From Lentimicrobiaceae bacterium (GTDB lineage: Bacteria; Bacteroidota; Bacteroidia; Bacteroidales; Lentimicrobiaceae), in contig JACJXH010000002.1 in NCBI GenBank assembly GCA_020636745.1, positions 248,001 to 312,000 on the forward strand: a DNA stretch of 64,000 bases. The letters run 5' to 3'. Positions 51,013-60,210 of this stretch are shown in pieces. The notes below the pieces were generated by a model that saw nothing but the letters and a program-made list of their open reading frames with translations, ran no database searches and was not told where the DNA came from. A program made the position numbers and the translations under genes. Position 1 is the first letter of the stretch. The number at the start of each line of letters is the position of its first letter.

Positions 51013-53679
51013 ATGAAGTATCAAATTACTGTTATACTATTGGCGTTATCTCTCTTATCGGGGTGTAAAATGGCCGGAAAAGGGCATTTGATTGCAGACA
51101 GCAACTATCGCAAACTGGTACACGAGCAGTTTTTAACCCAAAAGAAGCTGGCTAATGGCCGCGATTCGGTATTGTTTGGTGTTTTCAATCAGATTTCTAA
51201 CCAGGCTGAAACAGAAGGTCTGGAATTTTTGTATGCTTTTATGCCTTTGAGCGATTTGGCCATGAATGATGGTCATTATTATTTGCGGCAAGTGCAAACT
51301 GCTCTTGAATCAAGAAGTTATTTTAGCTGGGGCAATGAGATTCCTGAAGATATTTTTCTGCATTTTGTTTTGCCATACCGGGTTAACAATGAATATACCG
51401 ATACGGCCAGACAAGTGTTTTATGCTGAGTTAAAAGATCGCATTAAAAATATGGAGATGGCTCAAGCAGCCCTTGAGGTGAATCACTGGTGCCACGAAAA
51501 AGTAATTTATAAATCAACCGATGAGCGAACCTCTGGCCCGCTTACAACGGTAAGAACAGCTTTTGGCCGTTGTGGTGAGGAGTCTACTTTTACAGTGGCA
51601 GCTCTCAGGTCGGTGTGCATTCCGGCCAGACAGGTGTATACCCCTCGATGGGCGCACACCGATGATAACCATGCATGGGTTGAAGTTTGGATTAACGGGA
51701 AATGGCATTTTCTGGGTGCTTGCGAGCCTGAACCTGAGCTTGATATGGCCTGGTTTGCCGAGCCGGTAAAAAGGGCCATGATGACGCATACTTTTGTTTT
51801 CGGTCAATATCATGGTGATGAAGAAGTTCTTGAAAACAACCAGCAGTTTGCCCGTTTGAACCTGCTGAAGAATTACACAAAAACCAAAACGCTGCCTGTA
51901 AAAGTCTTGCAAGCCGATGGAACTCCGGTGTCAGGTGCAAGGGTTGAATATTCACTTTATAACTACGCTGAATTTTATCCGATTGCCACGCTCTATTCTG
52001 ATTCAAATGGAATTTGTTCGGCCACTACCGGCTACGGAGATCTTATAATGTGGGCATCAAAGGATGGTTTATTTGATTACAGGCTGGCCCATGGAAAATC
52101 ATCAGATACAGTTGTGCTGACCCTGAGGGCAAACAACTATGCGCTGCAGCCTCAAATTCTTGAATTAACACCTCCCTCAAAACAACCCGTTACACCCGTA
52201 AGTCAATCGAAAGCTGCCGAAAATAACCAGCGCCTTCAGCACGAAGATTCCATTCGCAATGTTTACATTCAAACCTTTATCGATTCGGTTGCTTCATCAA
52301 AACTTGCCATGGAAAAGGGACTGGATGCGCAGCAAGTGTGGAACTTTCTGATGTTGAGCAGGGGAAACTGGAGCGAAATTTATAATTTTTTAAAAGGATT
52401 GTCTGCTGATAATGCAGCCACTGGCATGGCATTACTTCATGAATTGTCTGAAAAGGATTTGCATGACATTCAGGCTTCAACGCTTCAGGATCATTTGCTT
52501 GCTTATACTGCTTTTGCAAAAAAAACTGCTAATAATCATCCTGATATTGAAAGTAATAATGTGCTTTCTCCCAGAATCGGACGCGAATTTGTAACTAACT
52601 GGCGCAGTTATATGCAACAATATTTTTCATCAGAACAGATTGAATTATTTAGAAAAAATCCTGCTGAAATAGCCATCTGGATTACAAATCAGATTAAAAT
52701 AGATACAGTAGGCAATTATTATAATGTGCCTTTGATTCCACAAGGGGTTCTTGAATTAAAAATTGCCGACAAATATTCGCGTAATCTTTTATTTGTTGCT
52801 ATTTGCCGCAGTTTTGGCATTCCTTCGCGTCTTGAACCTGCGACTTATGTTCCTCAGTTTTTCGCTGAAAATTTGTGGCACGATGTATTTGCAGGCGGCA
52901 TGATGGCTGTTTCAGCAACCAGAGGCACAGTTGTGATACAAAATGCATCTGAGGATGCATCATTTGTTCCGCAGTACTATGCGCATTTTACCATTTCACG
53001 CTTCGACAAAGGCAGATTTATAACCCTTGATTACGAAAATGATGCTTCGCTTCAATCATTCCCCTGCAAGTTGAGTCTTGATACGGGGTATTATCGTTTG
53101 GTTACCGGAAACAGGCTGGATAACGGTTCTGTTATCTGTAATATCAGTTATTTCAATGTAACCCGCGACAAGCAAACCAATATCGCCATCAACCTTGTAT
53201 CTGATGCCATGCAGTCGGAAGTGTTGGGAAAGGCTGATTTGCAGGCTGCATTTGCCAATCTGACGCAAGGTGGCACAAACAGTCTGTCGCATTTAATGCA
53301 TCATAAAGGAATGGTGGTGGCTTTAATAGATCCATCAAAAGAGCCAACCAGGCATCTGATGGAAGACATTAAAATGGTAAAATCAGGTGTTGATGATTGG
53401 GGAGGCAAGGTCATTTTTATAGTAGCCAAAGACAAGAAACCAGCTGATTTCAACCCGGCAGTTTATAAAAGTATTCCTGAGAATGCCGAGTTTGGCTACG
53501 ATCGCCTGGGTGAAGTGGCATCGTCGGTAAGCACAGTTTGCAGCATCAATGCAAGCCCTCAGCTTCCGGTGGTGGCATTGTTAAACTCAAAAGGGGAAAT
53601 AGTATGGCATTCCGAAGGATATAGCATTGGACTGGGCGATCAGTTGCTGAAGCAGATAAAGTTTAGCCAGCAACAATAA
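51013..53679 (+). CDS. Transglutaminase-like lipoprotein with C-terminal thioredoxin-like region
   Basis: An 888-residue lipoprotein (lipobox LLSGC, Cys18). The transglutaminase-like core lies at about 155-250: Cys187 in GRCGEES, His220 in DDNHAWVEVW and, in place of the usual Asp, the segment LGACEPEPELD (Glu238 a possible third residue). This substitution is common in Bacteroidetes relatives. A carboxypeptidase-like beta domain follows (about 295-375), a second half with another transglutaminase-like fold without the catalytic residues (about 540-680), and a thioredoxin-like C-terminal stretch lacking CxxC (about 770-885). Peptide cleavage or amide transfer at the envelope is likely. It converges on nhaA. 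Confidence 0.85.
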   Translation: MKYQITVILLALSLLSGCKMAGKGHLIADSNYRKLVHEQFLTQKKLANGRDSVLFGVFNQISNQAETEGLEFLYAFMPLSDLAMNDGHYYLRQVQTALESRSYFSWGNEIPEDIFLHFVLPYRVNNEYTDTARQVFYAELKDRIKNMEMAQAALEVNHWCHEKVIYKSTDERTSGPLTTVRTAFGRCGEESTFTVAALRSVCIPARQVYTPRWAHTDDNHAWVEVWINGKWHFLGACEPEPELDMAWFAEPVKRAMMTHTFVFGQYHGDEEVLENNQQFARLNLLKNYTKTKTLPVKVLQADGTPVSGARVEYSLYNYAEFYPIATLYSDSNGICSATTGYGDLIMWASKDGLFDYRLAHGKSSDTVVLTLRANNYALQPQILELTPPSKQPVTPVSQSKAAENNQRLQHEDSIRNVYIQTFIDSVASSKLAMEKGLDAQQVWNFLMLSRGNWSEIYNFLKGLSADNAATGMALLHELSEKDLHDIQASTLQDHLLAYTAFAKKTANNHPDIESNNVLSPRIGREFVTNWRSYMQQYFSSEQIELFRKNPAEIAIWITNQIKIDTVGNYYNVPLIPQGVLELKIADKYSRNLLFVAICRSFGIPSRLEPATYVPQFFAENLWHDVFAGGMMAVSATRGTVVIQNASEDASFVPQYYAHFTISRFDKGRFITLDYENDASLQSFPCKLSLDTGYYRLVTGNRLDNGSVICNISYFNVTRDKQTNIAINLVSDAMQSEVLGKADLQAAFANLTQGGTNSLSHLMHHKGMVVALIDPSKEPTRHLMEDIKMVKSGVDDWGGKVIFIVAKDKKPADFNPAVYKSIPENAEFGYDRLGEVASSVSTVCSINASPQLPVVALLNSKGEIVWHSEGYSIGLGDQLLKQIKFSQQQ

Positions 53680-53696
53680 ATCTCAAGTTACGGGGC

Positions 53697-55028
53697 TTAT
53701 TTGGGTTTTTTGGCAGTTTTAATGATAAAATATCCTAAAAGCCCGGAGGCGACGGAAGCCAGAAGAATTCCCATTTTGGCTTCTTCAATAAATATCTTGT
53801 GCTCAAAAGCCAATTCTGAAATAAACAATGACATTGTAAAACCGATTCCGGCTAAAAAGCCTGCACCTATCAAAATACGGTTGGTAAATTCGCCCGGTAG
53901 TGTTGCCCATTTTAAATATGTAAAAAGCTTGACAAATCCGACAACGCCAATCATTTTGCCAATCAGCAAGCCCAAAAAAACGCCGATGGTTATTTTACTG
54001 GTTAATTGATTCATACTTTCTCCCGAAAGGGTTATTCCGGCATTTGCCAGGGCAAACAAAGGCATTATTATAAAAGCCACCAATGGGTGCATAGAATGTT
54101 CCAGGCGTTGCAGAGGTGTGAGTGCATTTTTTGATATATACCTGATTTTTTCCAAAATGTGGAGTTGTTCTGTAGTCACCGTGGGTGAATTATTGGGTTT
54201 TGCTTTGCGAAACTGATCCAAAAGATTGCTTAGTTTACGGTCATAAGTAGATTCTGAGTATTTAACTCTGGCCGGAATGGCAAAAGCGGCCAATACCGCT
54301 GCAATAGTAGCATGAACGCCCGACATCAGAAAGGCAAGCCAAAGTCCTCCGATGCCAACCAGCCCGTAGAAAAGTGTGTTTCTGACCCCAATTTTGTTGG
54401 CTGCAAAAAGCACAAAAAGAAAACCTGCACCAGTAAGTAGACTTACCAGATTGATGTCGGAGGTGTAGAAAAATGCAATTACGAGCACAGCTCCCAGATC
54501 ATCAGCAATAGCCAGTGCTGTTAAAAAAATTTTGAGTGAAACCGGTACACGGTCGCCAAGCAAATAGAGAATGCCGAGTGCAAAAGCTATGTCGGTGGCC
54601 ATGGGTATTCCCCATCCGCCGGCAGATTCTCCCGAAGGGTTGACTATCAGATAGATAATGGCCGGAACAATCATGCCTCCAACTGCAGCAACAATTGGCA
54701 GGATGGCTTTTCGCGGATTGCTAAGCTCGCCGCTGATGATTTCACGCTTTAGTTCAAGGCCCACAACAAAAAAGAAGACCGCCATCAGTCCATCGTTTAT
54801 CCAGTGATGCAAACTTTTAGATAATTGCCAGTCGCTGAATCCAATGGAAAAATTAATTTCCCACAAATGATGAAACTCTTCAGACCATGGTGAATTGGAA
54901 AGCACTATAGCCAAAAGCGCGGCTGAAAATAAAACAATGCCACTCATGGTGCTGTTGTTTAAGAAGCGTTTCATCGGGTCGATGATCCATTTGTCAACGG
55001 GTTCTTTTTTTAGTTGTGTATTCACCAA
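53697..55028 (-). CDS. nhaA: Na+/H+ antiporter NhaA
   Basis: The 443-residue antiporter exchanges internal Na+ or Li+ for external protons, countering salt and alkali stress. It has about twelve membrane helices and the conserved ATDIAFALGIL and the double-aspartate motif ALAIADDLGA (the Asp pair that binds the ions). A hydrophilic insert (about 225-290) is longer than in E. coli NhaA, normal for Bacteroidetes. The stop lies 17 bp from the converging transglutaminase gene and no terminator is visible between them. Confidence 0.95.
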   Translation of the reverse strand: MVNTQLKKEPVDKWIIDPMKRFLNNSTMSGIVLFSAALLAIVLSNSPWSEEFHHLWEINFSIGFSDWQLSKSLHHWINDGLMAVFFFVVGLELKREIISGELSNPRKAILPIVAAVGGMIVPAIIYLIVNPSGESAGGWGIPMATDIAFALGILYLLGDRVPVSLKIFLTALAIADDLGAVLVIAFFYTSDINLVSLLTGAGFLFVLFAANKIGVRNTLFYGLVGIGGLWLAFLMSGVHATIAAVLAAFAIPARVKYSESTYDRKLSNLLDQFRKAKPNNSPTVTTEQLHILEKIRYISKNALTPLQRLEHSMHPLVAFIIMPLFALANAGITLSGESMNQLTSKITIGVFLGLLIGKMIGVVGFVKLFTYLKWATLPGEFTNRILIGAGFLAGIGFTMSLFISELAFEHKIFIEEAKMGILLASVASGLLGYFIIKTAKKPK

Positions 55029-55286
55029 TATTATAGGTTAGTTCGTATTTTGTTTATGAAGGTCTGCTATTTAAACAGATTTTAGGCAATAGTGTTGAAA
55101 ATATTCATCCATAAGTAATGTAATGAAAAGAGCTTGGGATGAAATTTTGTATTAAATAATCAAAAATAGTAAATCTGTCTTTAAAAAAGCCTGAATCAAT
55201 TTGTTAAGTACAAAATTGACCAAACAGCAAACCCGGGCTTTGGGGGCTCCGGGTGCTGCATTTATGCTGGATTTGGGGAATTTCTG

Positions 55287-56396
55287 CTACTTTTTTTCTT
55301 CGGTACCCGAAGCGGGTGCATTTTGAATCTTAATTTTATCTTTTTTGGTAATACCTGAAAGAACTTCAACATTTACTCCATCGCTAAGGCCTGTTTTGAT
55401 TGTTCTTTTTTCAAATACCTGTGGTGATGTTTCTACTTCAACCCAGGCTGAATCAGCCTCATATTTTACAAGGCTTTCCTGAACCGAAAGTACGCTGTCG
55501 CGATGTTCAAGTACGATATCGGCATTGGCACTATATCCGGCTCTGATAAACAAATTGTCTTTTAATTCAACGGCAGCGCGTATTTCAAACTGAATGGCGC
55601 CGTTTTCTTCCACACCTTTCGGTGAAATATGCTCAAGATCTGCTTTGAATTTTTCAGTATCAATGGCTCCTACGGTCATAATCAGCTCCATACCTTCGTG
55701 CAGTTTACCTACTTCCGACTCATCAACCTTGCCTTTGAAAATCATTTCACCCATGTCGGCCACTGTAGCAATGGTTGTTCCGTCGTTAAAAGTATTGCTT
55801 TCAATAACGGAGTTTCCTACTTCAACCGGAACAGTAAGAACCATGCCTTCTATTGTAGATCTGATGATGGTGTTGCTTGCTGCGCCTGAAGTTTTAGTAA
55901 TTCCTTCGCGAATGAGCTGAAGGTTGTTTTCTGCTGCATCCAAATCTTCACGCGAAGTTTTCAGTGCAACTTCATAAGTCTGCAGTTCGGCAATGGCGAT
56001 CACCCGGCTTTCGTACAGGGTTTTTTGGCGATCGTAGTTTTGGCGGGCATTGTCAAGGTTGATTTTAGCACGGTTTACCCTCGATTCAGCCTCATTCAGG
56101 TTGATCATATTCGGAATTATCCGCACTTTGGCAATCATGTCGCCTTTTTTAACTTTTTGACCAGGTTCAACAAACAGTTCCGAAATAATGCCCGAAACCT
56201 GAGGCTTTATTTCAATTTCTTTACGGGGAACAACCTTTCCAGTGGCGACCGTTTTTTTCACAATGTTCGTAATCTGGGCTGTGGTTGTATCGTATACTAC
56301 AGGTTTGGCCTGTGATTTTTGATACAGGTAAACAATAGTTCCGACAAAAATTACCAGAATAATGATGCCAAGTAAAATTTTAAAAGCCTTTTTCAT
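55287..56396 (-). CDS. Periplasmic adaptor subunit of an ABC efflux system (MacA/HlyD-like)
   Basis: The 369-residue membrane-fusion protein has an N-terminal anchor (residues 5-25), half-lipoyl motifs (GIISELFVEPGQKVKKGDMIAKV and VLTVPVEVGNSVI), a hairpin coiled coil (about 95-165) and beta-barrel and membrane-proximal domains. It would link the inner-membrane permeases to an outer-membrane channel. It is last in the four-gene run of ATPase, two permeases and adaptor. No TolC-type gene is in the window. Confidence 0.92.
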   Translation of the reverse strand: MKKAFKILLGIIILVIFVGTIVYLYQKSQAKPVVYDTTTAQITNIVKKTVATGKVVPRKEIEIKPQVSGIISELFVEPGQKVKKGDMIAKVRIIPNMINLNEAESRVNRAKINLDNARQNYDRQKTLYESRVIAIAELQTYEVALKTSREDLDAAENNLQLIREGITKTSGAASNTIIRSTIEGMVLTVPVEVGNSVIESNTFNDGTTIATVADMGEMIFKGKVDESEVGKLHEGMELIMTVGAIDTEKFKADLEHISPKGVEENGAIQFEIRAAVELKDNLFIRAGYSANADIVLEHRDSVLSVQESLVKYEADSAWVEVETSPQVFEKRTIKTGLSDGVNVEVLSGITKKDKIKIQNAPASGTEEKK

Positions 56397-56429
56397 TGTA
56401 TGCGTTTCTTTATAGTGAACGAAATTGAT

Positions 56430-57695
56430 TTATTCATATCTGAGCGCATCAATTGGTTTGATGCTGACCGCCTTGCGGGCTGGAATAAGACCGGCAACTG
56501 CCCCCGATATCACCAGAATAATGAGTGCAGTGATGGCCATATTAAAATCGATGTTCGGATTTTTAAACATATTGGAATCGCCTCCGCTTGATGAAAGTGC
56601 ATAATTTACGCCTTCGAGGATGGCTACACCAATTACCAGGCCTACATAACCGGCAAATGTGGTGAGGAAAACCGATTCGGTTATAATTTGTGAAATAATG
56701 TTCCATGGTTTTGCGCCAATGGCTCGCTGAATACCTATCTCTTTGGTGCGTTCTTTTACAATCACCAGCATAATATTACTGATGCCGATTACTCCTGCCA
56801 GTAATGTGCCGATGCCCACAATCCAAATCAGGCCGTTGATTCCTGCAAAAAGCCCGGTCATCTGATTGTATTGTTTTTCCATATTGAATGAACCAATGGC
56901 CTGAGGGTCGTCAGGTGAAACCGAGTGGCGCCGTTTGAGCAATGCTGCTGCTTTTTGTTCTACTTCTGATGCAGGAATCCCTTTTTTGGAAGTAAAGGCG
57001 AACCAACCGATAACATCACCCCAATTGTACACCCGCTGGAAAGTAGTTAGCGGAATAAAAACACTCTGTTCTTTGTCACCACCAAAATTTACGCCTGAAT
57101 TTTTAGGCTTGAAAACGCCAACAACCTGAAAATAGATGCCTTGTATCTGAATATACTGGCCGATTGCATTTTCACCGGGGGCAAATAACACGTCATACAC
57201 TTTATTGCCAATCACGGCAACTTTCCTTTTTTCCTTCAGGTCAGCGTGATTCAGAAATCTGCCGTTGTCTATCACTACCGGATCAATCAGATTCCATTCT
57301 GGATAATCGCCCATGACCGAAAAAGCTCCCGATTTTGTACCCCTTATAACGTTATTTCCACCTCTGAAACCACCTCCCTGAGTGCGTGGTGCCAGGTATT
57401 CAATTTCAGGAATTTCACGTTTAAGGGCATCAATGTCGTCGTTCTTAAAATTGTACTGTCGGGCACGGGGAAGCCCTTTATATGGGATGGTGGTAGGGCG
57501 GGTCCACATAAACACGCTATTGGTGGCAAAATCGCCAAAATCGCTGGTAACACCATTGCGCAGACCATTTCCTGAACCAAGCATAATCACCAGCATAAAT
57601 ACTCCCCAGAATACACCAAACGCAGTGAAGAAGGTGCGAAGCTTGTTCTTCTTCAGTGCGCTCATTATTTCTTGCCAACGGTCCAGATCAAACAT
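56430..57695 (-). CDS. MacB-family ABC permease, downstream copy
   Basis: The 421-residue permease has one N-terminal helix (about 20-42), a large periplasmic MacB-PCD domain (about 45-270) and three C-terminal helices (FtsX-like domain with KERTKEIGIQRAIGA). The final IPARKAVSIKPIDALRYE is family-typical. It is similar to the upstream permease (same opening MFDxDxWQEI and ending), so the transporter is probably a heterodimer. These systems export lipoproteins, peptides or antibiotics. Confidence 0.92.
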   Translation of the reverse strand: MFDLDRWQEIMSALKKNKLRTFFTAFGVFWGVFMLVIMLGSGNGLRNGVTSDFGDFATNSVFMWTRPTTIPYKGLPRARQYNFKNDDIDALKREIPEIEYLAPRTQGGGFRGGNNVIRGTKSGAFSVMGDYPEWNLIDPVVIDNGRFLNHADLKEKRKVAVIGNKVYDVLFAPGENAIGQYIQIQGIYFQVVGVFKPKNSGVNFGGDKEQSVFIPLTTFQRVYNWGDVIGWFAFTSKKGIPASEVEQKAAALLKRRHSVSPDDPQAIGSFNMEKQYNQMTGLFAGINGLIWIVGIGTLLAGVIGISNIMLVIVKERTKEIGIQRAIGAKPWNIISQIITESVFLTTFAGYVGLVIGVAILEGVNYALSSSGGDSNMFKNPNIDFNMAITALIILVISGAVAGLIPARKAVSIKPIDALRYE

Positions 57696-57788
57696 AAGTA
57701 ATGTAAAATATTAAAGGATGTGGTTTAACTTTTTCGTTTTTGAGTTCATGGGTTCAGGCAGTCAATGTTCATTATAAATGACTCGTTC

Positions 57789-59024
57789 TTATTCATCTCT
57801 CAGCGCTTCAATGGGTTTTATGGCTGCAGCTTTGCGTGCAGGAATGAATCCGGCCAGTGCACCGCTGAATACCAGTAAAAGCAAAGCATACAGTGCAATG
57901 CTCAGATCAACTGAAGGTTTTGAGAAGAAGGGGGATTCAATTTTGCTGCCAATGGTTTCAAGAACTACAACGCCCAAAACCAACCCGAAATATCCGGCAA
58001 AGGAAGTAATCAGCACTGCTTCCTGAAGTATCAGACTTACAATGCTCCAGGGGGTGGCACCCATCGCTTTCCGGATACCTATTTCCTTTGTACGGTCTTT
58101 TACGACAATCATCATAATGTTGCTTACGCCTACAATACCGGCAATGATGGTTCCAAAACCTATAATCCAGATAAACAGACGGATACTGGCGAACAGTCTC
58201 ATAAACTTCTGAAACTCCTCCAGGCTGTTCCAGGTAAAAATCGCTCTTGGGTCGGTAGGATCAAATTTATGCAGAGTGGCCAGTTTTGAACGAACTTCCT
58301 GCTCAATTTGCTTGCTCTCTTCAACGGAAGCATCGCCTACTGTAATGGCAATGGTATTAATCCGGTTGTCGCCCGAAAATACGCGCTGTGCAGTGCTGAT
58401 GGGCAAATATATCAGCCGCATGTTATCATCCCCGTTGTTGTCGTCGTCAGTAAAAACGCCAACTACTTTAAACGGTACCCCATTCACATTAATGTATTTA
58501 CCCATTGGATCTTCACCTTTAAAAAGAGCTTCTTCCACCTGTGAACTAATGGTTGTTACTTTGCGAAATTGCTCGATATCAGGCTCATTAATGTAGCGCC
58601 CCTTGATTATTTTCAGCTTTTCGATTTCGGCATAATCGGGATATACATTTCTTACATTGAAACTGCCAAACTGTTTTTTATAGGATAAGGTGTTGGTTCC
58701 CCATATGTTGTAACGCGATGAACTTTTATCGATACCTTTTACCGACGACTTTACTGCATCATAATCTTCGTTGACAAGCTGAATGTTTCTGCCTGGCTTC
58801 ATGCCTTTGTAAGGCAAACTGGTTTGTCCGCTCCATACCCAAATGGTGTTGGTAGCAGAGGATTCAAACTCCTTCTGAACGCCATTCTGAAGCCCATTGC
58901 CCGAACCCAGCAGGATCATCAGCATAAAAATTCCCCATGCCACACTAAAGCCCGTCAGGAAGGTCCTGAGCTTGTTCTTTTTAATGGTACTGAAAATTTC
59001 CTGCCACTTATCTGTGTCAAACAT
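57789..59024 (-). CDS. MacB-family ABC permease, upstream copy
   Basis: The 411-residue paralogue of the neighbouring permease has the same layout: N-terminal helix, MacB-PCD periplasmic domain, three C-terminal helices and the ending IPARKAAAIKPIEALRDE. The loop KDRTKEIGIRKAMGA is the coupling region to the ATPase. The periplasmic domains of the two copies differ most, which may set substrate choice. The ATPase gene ends 57 bp upstream. Confidence 0.92.
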   Translation of the reverse strand: MFDTDKWQEIFSTIKKNKLRTFLTGFSVAWGIFMLMILLGSGNGLQNGVQKEFESSATNTIWVWSGQTSLPYKGMKPGRNIQLVNEDYDAVKSSVKGIDKSSSRYNIWGTNTLSYKKQFGSFNVRNVYPDYAEIEKLKIIKGRYINEPDIEQFRKVTTISSQVEEALFKGEDPMGKYINVNGVPFKVVGVFTDDDNNGDDNMRLIYLPISTAQRVFSGDNRINTIAITVGDASVEESKQIEQEVRSKLATLHKFDPTDPRAIFTWNSLEEFQKFMRLFASIRLFIWIIGFGTIIAGIVGVSNIMMIVVKDRTKEIGIRKAMGATPWSIVSLILQEAVLITSFAGYFGLVLGVVVLETIGSKIESPFFSKPSVDLSIALYALLLLVFSGALAGFIPARKAAAIKPIEALRDE

Positions 59025-59081
59025 CTTTTTTATGTAAAAGGTTAGTTTTTGTTCATTCTGACAATGCTTTCTGGCGCATGT

Positions 59082-59777
59082 TTACGATAAAACAGTATTT
59101 TTCCCGTTAAGCACTTCACTTTCAATCAAACCGTCTTTTAATCTGATAATGCGGTTTGTCATGTGTGCAATGTCGTTTTCGTGGGTAACAAGAATAATGG
59201 TGATTCCCTGTTGATTGATTTCCTTGAGTATTTGCATCACTTCGTATGAAGTGGCTGTATCAAGTGCTCCGGTTGGTTCATCGGCCAGAATAACCTTAGG
59301 GTTAGAGATAAGTGCACGGGCAATGGCAATACGCTGTTTTTGTCCGCCTGAAAGCTCATTGGGCATATGCTCTGCCCATTCAGCTAATCCCATTCTTTCA
59401 AGATATTCCATTGCGATGCGGTTGCGTTTTTTCCGACTCACATCCTGATAATAGAGTGGTAATGCAACATTTTCCATGGCATTCTTAAATGAAATCAGGT
59501 TGAATGATTGAAAAACAAAGCCGATGTATTGGTTTCTCAATCCCGCTGCTTTTGTTTCGCTTTGGTTTCGAATCAGCGTATTATCGAGGTAGTAATCCCC
59601 GGTGTCGTATTCATCAAGAATCCCCAGGATGTTAAGTAAAGTCGATTTTCCTGAGCCCGACGAGCCCATGATTGAAACAAATTCCCCTGCGCCAATGGTA
59701 AGGTCAATGCCTTTAAGCACATGTAATTTATTGCTACCGGTAACGTATGTTTTGTTAATTCCGTTCAGACGGATCAT
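59082..59777 (-). CDS. ABC transporter ATPase (MacB/LolD type)
   Basis: The 231-residue ATPase has Walker A GSSGSGKST (about 40-48), signature LSGGQKQRIAIARAL, Walker B VILADEPTGALD and His switch VTHEND. The first ~30 residues (NGINKTYVTGSNKLHVLKGID) match LolD/MacB ATPases. It is the first gene of the run ATPase - permease - permease - adaptor and would power the efflux system. Confidence 0.94.
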   Translation of the reverse strand: MIRLNGINKTYVTGSNKLHVLKGIDLTIGAGEFVSIMGSSGSGKSTLLNILGILDEYDTGDYYLDNTLIRNQSETKAAGLRNQYIGFVFQSFNLISFKNAMENVALPLYYQDVSRKKRNRIAMEYLERMGLAEWAEHMPNELSGGQKQRIAIARALISNPKVILADEPTGALDTATSYEVMQILKEINQQGITIILVTHENDIAHMTNRIIRLKDGLIESEVLNGKNTVLS

Positions 59778-60210
59778 GCTCTTTGGGGGTTTTATTGTTA
59801 CGAAAGCAGAAGTTTGATACTGCTATCAACGTTTATTTCTTTCACTACTACTGGCCCTTATCCATTAATTGTGCCAAAATTGCAAATGCTTAATTAACAA
59901 AATTATACAACTTTTTAACGTAAAAGATGATTTAATTAGTGTGCAGTTTTGCAAAGGAAGTGTGCATATTCGATCAGACGATTGAAATCTGATGGAGTTA
60001 CAAAAATGAATGATAATTGACTCAAATAAAAGTTAAAAAGTGTGAAGATGCAGAATTTAGCGATGAGTGACCATAATACAGTGATGAATGGCAATGGTTT
60101 CTCAAAAAGTGCAGAATAGAACATAAAGCCAGCTATAACGAACCTGACCGAAAATAAAAACAGGAAGCAGTAATTGCCTTTACTTTTGCAATCAGGACAA
60201 TGGGTCCGGC
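59778..60210. other. Gene-free stretch between the ABC operon and the M64 gene
   Basis: About 430 bp. A minus-strand TAATTTTG at 59898-59905 matches the -7 consensus and may drive the ABC operon with a leader of about 110 nt. A 62-codon minus-strand frame here lacks coding character. No terminator for the M64 gene was recognised. Confidence 0.4.

Noticed and set aside
55231..55254. Six-base-pair hairpin ACCCGG/CCGGGT after the ABC adaptor gene
   Set aside because: Stem is short, GC-rich by chance, and no T-run follows on the minus strand.
59936..60124. 62-codon minus-strand reading frame in the gap before the M64 gene
   Set aside because: AT-rich, no start context and no similarity pattern; probably chance.
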